From positions 1 to 58,217 of the IMG/VR virus record IMGVR_UViG_3300035181_001345: a stretch of DNA of 58,217 nucleotides. One strand, 5' to 3'. This document shows, piece by piece, positions 50,620 to 58,217 of the stretch; the stretch's first letter is position 1, and each line of letters opens with the position of its first letter. A program made the translations under genes and the position numbers. The notes under the pieces were generated by a model. It made no database searches, was not told the DNA's origin, and worked only from the letters and a program-made list of their open reading frames with translations. This DNA is from a virus.

Positions 50620-50654
50620 CCCTATTACTTTGTTGTAACGTTTTTCATAACTAA

Positions 50655-50662
50655 CATAAATA
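50655..50662 (+). promoter_or_regulatory. Late promoter CATAAATA upstream of gp32
   Basis: CATAAATA, 120 bases before the gp32 start, upstream of a hairpin and of the early promoter. Confidence 0.4.
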
Positions 50663-50666
50663 CATG

Positions 50667-50686
50667 TGTAGAAATCATTTTCTACA
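50667..50686 (+). terminator. Hairpin between fibre cluster and gp32
   Basis: TGTAGAAA-TCAT-TTTCTACA, a perfect 8-base stem without a T run. It may be an attenuator or an operator in the gp32 leader. Confidence 0.45.
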
Positions 50687-50702
50687 ACCGTGATCATAAC
50701 CC

Positions 50703-50731
50703 TTGATCTCTAAGCGAAAAAAATGTATTAT
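50703..50731 (+). promoter_or_regulatory. Host sigma70-like promoter for gp32
   Basis: TTGATC (50703-50708), a 17-base spacer, TATTAT (50726-50731). It is a good fit in spacing and -10 box, and lies 51 bases before the gp32 ATG. Confidence 0.55.
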
Positions 50732-50781
50732 TTAAAAGTGAATTCAATCACAACACGAGAAAAGTGAAAAGGAGAATAATA

Positions 50782-51726
50782 ATGGCTAAACTCTCATTAA
50801 ATGACCTCAAGAGTCAATTCAAGAAATCCGAAACCGCAACCGAAGGTGGACAAAATAATTATTACCCATTTTGGAATATGGAAGTAGGAGAACAATCAAC
50901 TGTACGTTTTTTACCTGACGCAAATGAAGAAAACCCAATGGGGTTCTTAGTTGAAAAATTAATGCATACTTTAAGTATTAATGGGGAAAATAAATCAGTA
51001 CCATGTCTTAAGATGTATGGTGAAGATTGTCCAATTTGTAAGGTATCAGCTGCCTTTTACAAGAAAGATGATAAAACAAACGGTAAGAAATATTGGCGTA
51101 AGAAGCAATACATTGCTCAAGCATTGATAATCGAAGATCCTCTACCTGCGGATAAAGAAACAGGTGAAACTCACCAAGGTAAAATTCGTTATCTAGCGTT
51201 AGGTAGTAAGATTTATGATGCAATTAAGGACGCTTTTGAAAGTGGTGATTTGGAAGAAATCCCATATTTGTATGAAGGTGGAACAAACTTCATGATTAAA
51301 AAGCGTCAAAGTGGCGACTATGCGGATTATTCACGCAGTTCATTCGCTAAACGTGCAAGTGATCTTGACGATGAAACTGTATCTCATGTTGAAGCGTCTC
51401 TTATCAACTTATCTACGTTACTTCCCAAGAACCCAGGCTTAGACAAAGTTGAAGCAATGCTTAAAGCTGCAATGACTGGGGAAGAATATAACTCTGATAA
51501 TTCGGGATCTGATAACACCGAAAATGTTGATGATACACCTGTCACTAAAGTGTCATCTATCAAGGATGTCGTTGAAAAATCTACTAAGAAACCAACCACA
51601 ACTAAAGTAGATAAAGTAGAATCTACTCCTGCTGACTCATCTTCTGATGGTGATGATGACGATCCGGAAGCAATTTTAGCAAGACTTCGTGCTCGTCGTA
51701 AGGCAAATAAGGTAGATAGTGAATAA
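50782..51726 (+). CDS. gp32: Single-stranded DNA-binding protein (T4 gp32-like)
   Basis: The 314-residue protein (T4 gp32 has 301) has the gp32 zinc site: His62 and Cys75, Cys83, Cys86 (SVPCLKMYGEDCPICK). The N-terminal basic segment is followed by an OB-type core (YYPFWNMEVGEQSTVRFLPD) and an acidic, Ser/Asp-rich C-terminal tail that recruits partners. It coats ssDNA during replication and recombination with UvsX and UvsY, encoded nearby. A GTG at 50764 extends the frame, but ATG 50782 has AAAAGGAG at the right distance, so the GTG is not used. Confidence 0.92.
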   Translation: MAKLSLNDLKSQFKKSETATEGGQNNYYPFWNMEVGEQSTVRFLPDANEENPMGFLVEKLMHTLSINGENKSVPCLKMYGEDCPICKVSAAFYKKDDKTNGKKYWRKKQYIAQALIIEDPLPADKETGETHQGKIRYLALGSKIYDAIKDAFESGDLEEIPYLYEGGTNFMIKKRQSGDYADYSRSSFAKRASDLDDETVSHVEASLINLSTLLPKNPGLDKVEAMLKAAMTGEEYNSDNSGSDNTENVDDTPVTKVSSIKDVVEKSTKKPTTTKVDKVESTPADSSSDGDDDDPEAILARLRARRKANKVDSE

Positions 51727-51740
51727 TACTTTATAAACAC

Positions 51741-52661
51741 GTGCAACAAAAAACGGAAAAGGTGTTTATCGAACAAGCCCACATAATTCATGGTGGGTTG
51801 TTCGATTATTCGTTAGTTAACTATAAAAATTCTCATATACCAGTTACTATTATTTGTAGAAAACATGGACCTTTTTTACAAAAGCCATATCAACATTTAG
51901 CTGGATATGGTTGCAAATACTGTAAGGCTGATAATCAACGGTTATCTACACAAACATTTATTGATAGATGCAATTTATTATATGATAACAAATATGATTA
52001 TTCTTTAGTTGAGTATATTCACAATAAACAAAAAGTTCAGATAATATGTCCACAACATGGGCACTTTCTAAGAAAACCCAATGACCATTTATATGGTGTA
52101 GGGTGTCCTAATTGTAAAACTTATAACAAAAGTGGAAAGGACATATTTATTCAAAAAGCGATTAACACACATGGTGATATGTATGATTATTCTTTAGTAG
52201 AGTATATCAATAGTAAAACTCCTGTTAATATAATATGTAAAAAACATGGAGTATTCAGTCAAGTTCCTGATACTCATATAAATGCTAGGTGTGGATGCAG
52301 AAAATGCAGCAGAGTAGCATCCAAAAGTGAACAAGAGTGGTTAGACTATGTTGGAGTCCCTGACAAACCAGAGACAAGACAAGTACATAAGCAATTGGGA
52401 AAGAAACATGTGTTTTTTGATGGGTTTATTCCAGAAACTAACACAGTGTATGAATTTTATGGGGATATGTGGCATGGAAACTTAGATGTGTTAAATCCAG
52501 CAGATGTTCCGTTTTCGTTTTTATCAAAAACTGCTGAACAACTATGGAATGAGACTCAGCTGAGAGAACAACTTATTAAACAGTATGGATACAATTTAGT
52601 CACCATTTGGGGTAGTGAATGGTCTAAAATAAAACAGGAGATGAAAAATGGTAAAGTTTAA
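51741..52661 (+). CDS. Homing endonuclease, zinc-ribbon repeats + Vsr nuclease, GTG start
   Basis: The 306-residue protein has three zinc ribbons of about 60 residues (CRKHG...GCKYC, CPQHG...GCPNC, CKKHG...CGCRKC), each preceded by a YDYSLVEY-type segment, then a Vsr core (FFDGFIPETNTVYEFYGDMW followed by HGN, about 228-250). It starts with GTG at 51741, just 15 bases after gp32, with no strong ribosome site, so coupling to gp32 is likely. Its last 14 bases overlap the uvsX start, and its 3' end supplies the AGGAG site of uvsX. It is placed between two essential recombination genes. Confidence 0.8.
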   Translation: MQQKTEKVFIEQAHIIHGGLFDYSLVNYKNSHIPVTIICRKHGPFLQKPYQHLAGYGCKYCKADNQRLSTQTFIDRCNLLYDNKYDYSLVEYIHNKQKVQIICPQHGHFLRKPNDHLYGVGCPNCKTYNKSGKDIFIQKAINTHGDMYDYSLVEYINSKTPVNIICKKHGVFSQVPDTHINARCGCRKCSRVASKSEQEWLDYVGVPDKPETRQVHKQLGKKHVFFDGFIPETNTVYEFYGDMWHGNLDVLNPADVPFSFLSKTAEQLWNETQLREQLIKQYGYNLVTIWGSEWSKIKQEMKNGKV

Positions 52662-53739
52662 AACAGAGTTTGTTAAAGGTTTTGTTAAAGATATGGATAA
52701 AGTAGGAATTGATATAGGTGCTGCTGAGCCACCTCGATACTGGTTCTCCACTGGAAATTACGCTTTAAATAAAACTATTTCGGGTAGTTTTTTGAAGGGA
52801 ATTCCCCAAGGTCGTATAGTTTGTTTCGCTGGCCCATCAGGCTCAGGAAAAACGTTTATTACCTGTAATTGTATAAGAGAAGCACAAAAAGAGGGAATAT
52901 TTGCAGTCGTTGGAGACAGTGAACACGCACTCGATGCAGTGTTTGCTTCCAAGATTGGTGTAGACGTTAGTGAAGATATGTTTATTCATGCAGATTTGGA
53001 TACTATTCCACAAGCTCAAAAATATGTGTCGTCGTTTCTTAAATCATATGAGAAAGAGTATGGAATCGGAGATCCTAATGCACCAAAAGTAGTGATTGTT
53101 ATAGATAGTTTAGATATGCTCATGACCGAAACTGAAGAAGAAAACTTTGATAAAGGTGTTCTCAAGGGCGACCAAGGACAACGAAGCAAACAGATGAAGT
53201 CTGTCTTGAGACAATTCGTGCATGCCATTAAACATCAAAATATTAGTATGATTGTAACACACCAAGTATATAAGAATCAAGATGTGATGAACGGTGAGGG
53301 AGTATGGATTGTAAATGATGCAGTAAAATATTCTCTGTCCCAAATTACACTACTGACAAAGTTAAAGTTACGAGGAGACACTCCTAGTGATGTCCAAGGC
53401 ATACGTATGAAATGTGAAGGGTATAAAACAAGATTTTGTAGACCATTTATGAGTGTTACTATTGAGGTCCCATATGAAACTGGTATGGATTCATATAATG
53501 GCTTGTTAGAGGCTGCTGTTGGGTTGGGAGTAGTAGAACAGAACGGGTCTTGGTATAAATTCGGAGAAGAAAAATTTCAATCCAAAAATTTCAATCAATT
53601 TGCACCTGATATTTTGGCACAATGTGAAACATTAACAGATGCATTTCTGCAAGTGAAACTTGGAGACAATGAAGTTGTGGATATGTCATCTGGAGAATCT
53701 TCTAAGAAAAAACGCCTTAAAAAGGCTGAAGAAGAGTAA
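52648..53739 (+). CDS. uvsX: UvsX RecA-like recombinase
   Basis: The 363-residue protein has the RecA core: Walker A GPSGSGKT (62-69), the Walker B region VVIVIDSLDML (about 148-158), and the DNA-binding L1/L2 region with VTHQVYKN. T4 UvsX has 391 residues. It drives strand exchange and recombination-dependent replication. Gp32 upstream and UvsY downstream are its usual partners. The AGGAG site and ATG are inside the end of the HEG; its TAA overlaps the next HEG start as TAATG. Confidence 0.95.
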   Translation: MVKFKTEFVKGFVKDMDKVGIDIGAAEPPRYWFSTGNYALNKTISGSFLKGIPQGRIVCFAGPSGSGKTFITCNCIREAQKEGIFAVVGDSEHALDAVFASKIGVDVSEDMFIHADLDTIPQAQKYVSSFLKSYEKEYGIGDPNAPKVVIVIDSLDMLMTETEEENFDKGVLKGDQGQRSKQMKSVLRQFVHAIKHQNISMIVTHQVYKNQDVMNGEGVWIVNDAVKYSLSQITLLTKLKLRGDTPSDVQGIRMKCEGYKTRFCRPFMSVTIEVPYETGMDSYNGLLEAAVGLGVVEQNGSWYKFGEEKFQSKNFNQFAPDILAQCETLTDAFLQVKLGDNEVVDMSSGESSKKKRLKKAEEE

Positions 53740-55436
53740 TGTCACGAGAAGAGTTGATCGCCCAATTAAAACTCTTCAACATTATATTGAAGTCTGGTAG
53801 AGTAAATTCATCTGGACGTAAAATACTTGAAAACCTCCCAGATTTACGACAGGCGATATACTCATTTACACAAGGTTCACTTGCGACCTCTTTATCAGAA
53901 CGACTGTATTGCATAATGCATAATATCACCAAACACCCAGTGTGTTTGGTGTGTGGTAATAATATAGTTAAATTCAATAATACAACTGGATACAGACAAT
54001 ACTGTAGTACGTATTGTAGTAACAACTCACCTGATAAAAAACAACAAATATCAGACACAAATAACACGAGGTATGGGGGTCACCCAAGAACAACTGATAC
54101 AGTTAAGGCCAAGTATAAGAAAACGTGTTTAATTAAGTATGGAGTAGAGTATCCAACCCAAAATGAAATAGTAAAAGCCAAAGCCCGTGAAACAAACATG
54201 AACTTATACGGAACAGAATATCATCAACAGTCAGATAGTGGCAAATATCAACGCCAATCAACTAATCAAAGATTATACGGAGTTGATTTTCCCCTTCAAA
54301 GTAAAGCTGTACAACAAGTAGCACATGATACAATTATGTATAAGTATGGTGTTACATCTACGTCAAAGCTGGATTATGTAAAACATAAACAACAGGAACA
54401 TAGATATGACAATTTTTCTAGTGATGTATTGGAAAAATTAACAAATAAAGAATGGTTGATAAATCAACATCACACACTTAGAAAACCACTTCAACAAATT
54501 GCTACAGAATTAGGTTTAAAGGATGAAAAATTAATATCAACAAGAATGTTAAAATTTTCTATTGATGTGCGCTATTATGCTCATAGTTATCAAGAGAGTC
54601 AAATAACAGATTTTTTAGCTGAACATAATATCAAATTTGTGACTGGTAATAGGCAAATTATTGCACCACACGAACTTGATATATTTCTTCCGGACTATAA
54701 TGTCGCAATTGAATATAACGGGTTATATTGGCACAGTGACAAATTTAAAACACCAAACTTTCATAAAGAAAAATTGGATCGGTGTACCGAACACAAGATT
54801 AGGTTATTGACAATATTTTCAGATGAGTGGATTTATCAAACAGATATAATAAAACAAAAAATTCTTCATATTATTCAAGAAGATCATCAGAACTCAATAT
54901 TTGCTAGAAAAACCATTATTGTGCCACTTGAATATTACCAAAAACGTGAGTTTTTTGAAAAATATCACATTCAGGGAGATGGTCCTGGTTCGATTAGTTA
55001 TGGATTAAAATATAAAGAGAGCATCGTAGCAGCAATAACATTCATCAAACAGTCCAATGGCACATTCGTGTTAAATCGATATGCAACATCAACAATCGTT
55101 CCTGGTGGGTTTTCTAAATTAATTTCTCATTTTTGTAACAATCATACATGGAAACAAATAATTACATTTGCAGATTGTCGATGGAGTGTTGGAGAGTTAT
55201 ACGTTAATAACGGGTTTGTATTTAATAAATTATTAAAACCAGATTATTATTATATTGAAAACAATAAACGAGTTCATAAATTTAATTACAGAAGGAAGTT
55301 TTTATCTAAAAAACTTCAGAATTTTGATCCACTACTGAGTGAAAGAGTTAATTGTGATATTAATGGTTGTATTCGGATATGGGATTGTGGTAAAATACGA
55401 TTCATAAAATCAAATTTAATGGAGACCATAACATGA
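53739..55436 (+). CDS. Homing endonuclease, zinc finger + Vsr/EDxHD nuclease + acetyltransferase-like C-terminus
   Basis: The longest finger-type HEG here (565 residues). It has CLVCGN then YCSTYC (residues about 67-91), five short KYG(V/T)-type repeats (about 108-207), a helix-turn-helix-like word (QQIATELGLKDEKLISTRML), the nuclease core LDIFLPDYNVAIEYNGLYW followed by HSD, and the GNAT-like domain (YHIQGDGPGSI, GGFSKLISHF, FADCRWSVGELYVNNGF, PDYYYI). It starts at ATG 53739, one base overlapping the uvsX stop, and ends with an ATGA overlap on the MazG-like gene. It is flanked by uvsX, another HEG lying on that gene's other side. Confidence 0.83.
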   Translation: MSREELIAQLKLFNIILKSGRVNSSGRKILENLPDLRQAIYSFTQGSLATSLSERLYCIMHNITKHPVCLVCGNNIVKFNNTTGYRQYCSTYCSNNSPDKKQQISDTNNTRYGGHPRTTDTVKAKYKKTCLIKYGVEYPTQNEIVKAKARETNMNLYGTEYHQQSDSGKYQRQSTNQRLYGVDFPLQSKAVQQVAHDTIMYKYGVTSTSKLDYVKHKQQEHRYDNFSSDVLEKLTNKEWLINQHHTLRKPLQQIATELGLKDEKLISTRMLKFSIDVRYYAHSYQESQITDFLAEHNIKFVTGNRQIIAPHELDIFLPDYNVAIEYNGLYWHSDKFKTPNFHKEKLDRCTEHKIRLLTIFSDEWIYQTDIIKQKILHIIQEDHQNSIFARKTIIVPLEYYQKREFFEKYHIQGDGPGSISYGLKYKESIVAAITFIKQSNGTFVLNRYATSTIVPGGFSKLISHFCNNHTWKQIITFADCRWSVGELYVNNGFVFNKLLKPDYYYIENNKRVHKFNYRRKFLSKKLQNFDPLLSERVNCDINGCIRIWDCGKIRFIKSNLMETIT

Positions 55437-55693
55437 ACAATGTGCCTAGAACAGATGTGATAAACGCTATTATAGCAGAACGCACATATCAAGATTTGAA
55501 GTGGGGGACTATTGAACAAAAAATTCACACAATTCCAAACTGGTTATTGATTATGAAAAAGGAGTTGATTGAAGCTGAAGATGCTTGGATGAAAAATGGT
55601 GATAGTGATGCTCTACTTGAAATTCTTCAGGTCGTTGCAACAGGGTTTGCGTGTTTAGAACAGCATGGTGTAGTAAATCGTAGACATAGTTGA
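55433..55693 (+). CDS. MazG-like NTP pyrophosphatase-type protein, 86 aa
   Basis: A short, helical protein with the phage MazG/DUF550-like pattern: ERTYQDLKWG near residue 17, then LLIMKKELIEAEDAWMKNGD and ALLEILQVVATGFACLEQHG. The E-x2-E-A-x2-A and LxEILQ lines resemble the metal-binding helices of all-alpha NTP pyrophosphatases. It is shorter than typical members (about 100-120). Such enzymes hydrolyse nucleotide triphosphates or alter ppGpp. It overlaps the HEG as ATGA, and translation should be coupled. Confidence 0.6.
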   Translation: MNNVPRTDVINAIIAERTYQDLKWGTIEQKIHTIPNWLLIMKKELIEAEDAWMKNGDSDALLEILQVVATGFACLEQHGVVNRRHS

Positions 55694-55742
55694 GTAAATG
55701 ATTTACTTTATTTCTTCAACTTAATTAATTTGGAAACTAAAA

Positions 55743-56804
55743 ATGGATATGAAAAAAGTTTTAGATCGGAACAAAGTTGTAGAGATGTATGCAGGCTCAA
55801 GAGCATATGGAACGAATCTTCCAACATCAGATGTAGACATCCGTGGAATATTTGTTGCTGATCAAATTAGCATCCGTACTCCGTTTTTTGACGTTGAAGA
55901 AATAGAGCTTCCTGATGGGGATATTAAATTTTTTGAATTGAATAAATTCATGAAGTTGGCTGTTGAACAAAATCCAAATGTGGTAGAATTGTTATGGACA
56001 GCTGGACAAGATTTGATTTTTTCTTCCCCAGGATATGAAATTCTTCGTCAAGCTCGGGGAAACTTGTTAACGAAAAAAATTGCGTTCTCTACAACCGGAT
56101 ATGGATTTTCTCAGTTAAAACGTATTAAAGGTCACAACAAATGGGTCAATAATCCACAACCAGTTCAAGCTCCACAACAGCTTGATCATGTTAGTATTGT
56201 TTATAACTTCACCAGTAATTTGGAATGGAATAAAACCGTTCCATTTAATGGATATTCTGCATTGAGTTTAGGTGATAATTTATATGCTTTGTTTAGCGAA
56301 AAAGGTTCGTGTTGGAAGGATAAGAACGGTAACCCAATTGTCCATGAAAAGGTTTATTTTGATAATATGTCAAGTTTTGTGTTAAAAACTGTAACAAGAA
56401 AAGGAAAAACTCCAGAATTGATTGTTAAAATTAATTCTAAACAATTTGAAGAAGCACACACAAATTGGAAAAATTATTGGACATGGAAACAGAACCGAAA
56501 TGTTGCTCGTTCTTCCCTTGAAGAACAATTTGGTTATGATACAAAACATGCAATGCACTTGGTTCGGCTACTGCGAATGGGATATGAAGCTTTAACAGAA
56601 GGTGTTATTAAAGTTAAGAGACCAGATGCTCAAGAGTTATTGTCGATTCGTAATGGAGCTTGGTCATATGAACAAATCATCGAATATGCAGATCATATGA
56701 ATAATGAAGTTAACGAAGCAGTTAAAAAAACACATCTTCCAAGTCAAGTAAATGTGACGTATGTTGCTAACACAATAATGCAGATACAAGACACGGTTTG
56801 GTAA
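55743..56804 (+). CDS. RlaP/YcgL-type nucleotidyltransferase
   Basis: The 353-residue protein opens with the polymerase-beta motif: Gly18-Ser19 (YAGSRAYGTNLPTSDVDIRG) and Asp30/Asp32. It then shows the long C-terminal domain of the RlaP (RNA repair pathway) / YcgL family, with words FFELNKFMKLAVEQNPNVVE and LWTAGQDLIF. In bacteria and phages such proteins are linked to RNA repair or tRNA/nucleotide modification. The neighbours here are uvsX, uvsY and a MazG-like gene, not a ligase. It is the second polymerase-beta-fold protein in the window (the other is at 1744). Confidence 0.75.
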   Translation: MDMKKVLDRNKVVEMYAGSRAYGTNLPTSDVDIRGIFVADQISIRTPFFDVEEIELPDGDIKFFELNKFMKLAVEQNPNVVELLWTAGQDLIFSSPGYEILRQARGNLLTKKIAFSTTGYGFSQLKRIKGHNKWVNNPQPVQAPQQLDHVSIVYNFTSNLEWNKTVPFNGYSALSLGDNLYALFSEKGSCWKDKNGNPIVHEKVYFDNMSSFVLKTVTRKGKTPELIVKINSKQFEEAHTNWKNYWTWKQNRNVARSSLEEQFGYDTKHAMHLVRLLRMGYEALTEGVIKVKRPDAQELLSIRNGAWSYEQIIEYADHMNNEVNEAVKKTHLPSQVNVTYVANTIMQIQDTVW

Positions 56805-56828
56805 TAAAATGCACCTGTATTTGGACAC

Positions 56829-56864
56829 ACTCCTATTTTGGAATAAATATCCAAAAATAGGAGT
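56829..56864 (+). promoter_or_regulatory. Hairpin with late promoter in the loop, hiding the ribosome site of the next gene
   Basis: ACTCCTATTTT plus GGA (56829-56842) pairs with TCC, a bulged A and AAAATAGGAGT (56850-56864), a 14-base stem. The 7-base loop plus one stem base form AATAAATA (56842-56849). The right arm contains AGGAG, the ribosome site of ATG 56870. Late transcripts would start inside the right arm and so expose it. Confidence 0.75.
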
Positions 56865-56869
56865 TTCTG

Positions 56870-57352
56870 ATGTCGGCATTAACAGATGAATTTGTTACAG
56901 AGATTGTAGATGCTATAAACAAACGTAATTTTGTACACCAACGAGCAACCAGTGGAATTGCAAAGAAAATTGACTTTGTGTTTGAGGCGATTATTGAATA
57001 CCTCGAACAGAATGCGCATGAAATGGAGTGGGAAAGTATTGATTTATCTAACGAACTGCTCGTAATTGTAGCAAAGATGCCATCATTACAACAAGATAAA
57101 AAACACCGCGTCTTGACTGTAGGGATTCCAATCGAAGTTATAAAACAACAATCTAAAGAGAAGATACTTGAATTTTTTAAACAACGAGATTCAAGTCGAG
57201 TGGCTAGGGAAGTTGAATTGTTTGAAAGGGTAAGTGGTTTGTTGCAACGATATAATATCACAGATATTGAAGATGACGACGGTGATGTTGATCCAGATGA
57301 TGATATCAAGGATAATCGTGCAACAATAAAAATAAAACGAACTCTACACTAA
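56870..57352 (+). CDS. Unknown protein preceding uvsY, 160 aa
   Basis: A helical protein with a highly acidic segment (DIEDDDGDVDPDDDIKD) and a basic end. I do not recognise it. The first 60 residues (FVTEIVDAINKRNFVHQRAT) look like a small folded domain. Translation appears late-restricted by the hairpin at 56829. It ends one base before uvsY starts, so the two may be translated together, implying a late recombination or packaging role. Confidence 0.65.
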   Translation: MSALTDEFVTEIVDAINKRNFVHQRATSGIAKKIDFVFEAIIEYLEQNAHEMEWESIDLSNELLVIVAKMPSLQQDKKHRVLTVGIPIEVIKQQSKEKILEFFKQRDSSRVAREVELFERVSGLLQRYNITDIEDDDGDVDPDDDIKDNRATIKIKRTLH

Positions 57353-57353
57353 A

Positions 57354-57818
57354 ATGAATAGACCTCTAGAATTACTACATGAAAACATCACAAATGTTGT
57401 TAAAGTATTAGAAGTTTACGAGAACGATCTAGCTGGATTTGAGGATCATCTTCGCCTCAAAGGAAAGCAACTTGTTGTAGCTAACAACGAACAACCTGGG
57501 TGGTTGGTGTTTTATGATTCTCGTAGGGCAGAATTAAAATCTGCTCTTGACTATGTGGAAGCTCAGGTTCACCGAACAAGAGGTAAATTGTGGAAAGATT
57601 ATACAGAAAATTATTCAAGAGAACTTCAATCTAAAGACAAAGAACAATACATCAACCACGAGCCATCATATTTAAGTGTGTACGAATTGTACTTGGAATT
57701 GAAAGATATGTATGATCAATATGTCTCAGTTGTTGACGCTTTTAAAGCAAGAGGATATTCGCTAAATAATATAACGAGATTAGTAACTTCAGAGGCATCT
57801 GATTATTTTATTAATTAA
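57354..57818 (+). CDS. uvsY: UvsY-like recombination mediator
   Basis: A 154-residue protein (T4 UvsY has 137) with a helical N-terminal part and the UvsY-like end: YVSVVDAFKARGYSLNNITR resembles T4's DAIKSRGFAIKHI region. UvsY helps UvsX load on ssDNA coated with gp32. The presence of gp32 and uvsX within 7 kb supports the call, though the overall similarity is low, so this is a moderate-confidence assignment. It starts one base after the previous stop. Confidence 0.65.
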   Translation: MNRPLELLHENITNVVKVLEVYENDLAGFEDHLRLKGKQLVVANNEQPGWLVFYDSRRAELKSALDYVEAQVHRTRGKLWKDYTENYSRELQSKDKEQYINHEPSYLSVYELYLELKDMYDQYVSVVDAFKARGYSLNNITRLVTSEASDYFIN

Positions 57819-58217
57819 ATGAAAAAAATAACAACTGAAGAATTTATTACAAAAGCCGAAATTCGCTATAATCATACGTATAACTATGATTATAGTGTTG
57901 TTGATAATGGTGTGTTATCAAGAGTACGAATTTTGTGTCCAAAGCATGGATTTTTCGAAAAGCGAGTGTTTTCTCACTTAAACGGAGAAGGGTGTCCTAA
58001 GTGTTCTTTTTATAATAGAAAACGAAATGTATTAGATTTAATTGCGCAAGCTGAATCAATACACGGCGTTGGTACTTATGACTATTCTATGATAAACGAT
58101 GATGTTCGTTATACTAAAGATAACGTAGATATTATATGTCCCACTCATGGAACGTTTAACACTTCCCTAAAAAATCATATAATGTGTAAATCGGGTTGTC
58201 CTTCATGTTATGTTGAA
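57819..58217 (+). CDS. Homing endonuclease, zinc-ribbon repeats, partial (runs off the window)
   Basis: The ATG 57819 follows the uvsY stop directly. The 133 visible residues contain two zinc ribbons (CPKHG...GCPKC; CPTHG...GCPSC), each after a YDYS-type segment (YNYDYSVVDNG; TYDYSMINDD). The same N-terminal layout is seen in the HEGs at 10184 and 51741, which end in a Vsr nuclease, so a nuclease should follow beyond the edge. It is the ninth HEG-like gene of the window. Confidence 0.8.
   Translation, partial: MKKITTEEFITKAEIRYNHTYNYDYSVVDNGVLSRVRILCPKHGFFEKRVFSHLNGEGCPKCSFYNRKRNVLDLIAQAESIHGVGTYDYSMINDDVRYTKDNVDIICPTHGTFNTSLKNHIMCKSGCPSCYVE

Noticed and set aside
50764-50781. GTG start for gp32
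   Set aside because: It lies within the ribosome site of the better ATG at 50782 and has no site of its own.
1-58217. CRISPR arrays and tRNA genes
   Set aside because: I saw no regularly spaced repeats with unique spacers and no cloverleaf-like segment; the gaps between genes are too short for most tRNAs.

Overview
The window is 58 kb of an AT-rich, tightly packed genome of a tailed, contractile-tail bacteriophage of the T4 superfamily. The evidence is a near-complete T4-type virion module: portal gp20, core gp67, protease gp21, scaffold gp22, major capsid gp23, neck gp13 and gp14, tail completion gp15, sheath gp18, tube gp19, gp4, and terminase gp16 and gp17. T4-type recombination genes (gp32, uvsX, uvsY) and many TATAAATA-type late promoters agree with this. 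The host cannot be read from the sequence. The architecture, especially the split-intein terminase and the Vsr-type homing nucleases, resembles uncultured aquatic T4-like phages.

Layout. 1-93: the last codons of a probable TnpB (IS200/IS605 OrfB), ending in its terminal hairpin. 136-4158: RuvC-like resolvase, a small unknown, an inner-membrane protein, a nucleotidyltransferase with a capsid-targeting-like N-terminus, and a DinG/XPD-type Fe-S helicase. 4155-8501: gp26-like tail-assembly protein and a 75-residue partner on the minus strand, divergent from the tape measure gene. 8502-11086: two homing endonuclease genes (HEGs) of different architecture. 11142-16416: head module 20-67-21-22-23. 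16556-32362: neck and tail module interrupted by three HEGs, with gp13 and gp14 enlarged by surface-type domains. 32400-36432: gp16, then gp17 broken into two genes by an atypically split intein with an HEG between the halves. 36604-38833: SWIM-finger protein and three minus-strand probable structural proteins. 39000-50619: fibre/adhesin cluster with large internal duplications, a LamG lectin and a permuted NlpC/P60-like protein. 50782-58217: gp32, uvsX, a MazG-like protein, an RlaP-like nucleotidyltransferase and uvsY, interleaved with three more HEGs.

How it works together. Host-type promoters (for example upstream of the membrane protein and of gp32) suit early transcription, and TATAAATA boxes precede most virion genes. 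At three places (RuvC-like gene, terL, and the gene before uvsY) a hairpin hides the ribosome site, and the late promoter lies inside the hairpin, so only late transcripts should be translated well. Nine HEGs occupy about a fifth of the window, each next to or inside a conserved essential gene.

Main points for follow-up: the AceL-TerL-like fractured terminase, the Vsr plus acetyltransferase-like HEG fusions, the two opposed TnpB-type hairpins 46 kb apart, two proteins with capsid-targeting-like N-termini, and the late-promoter-in-hairpin switches.
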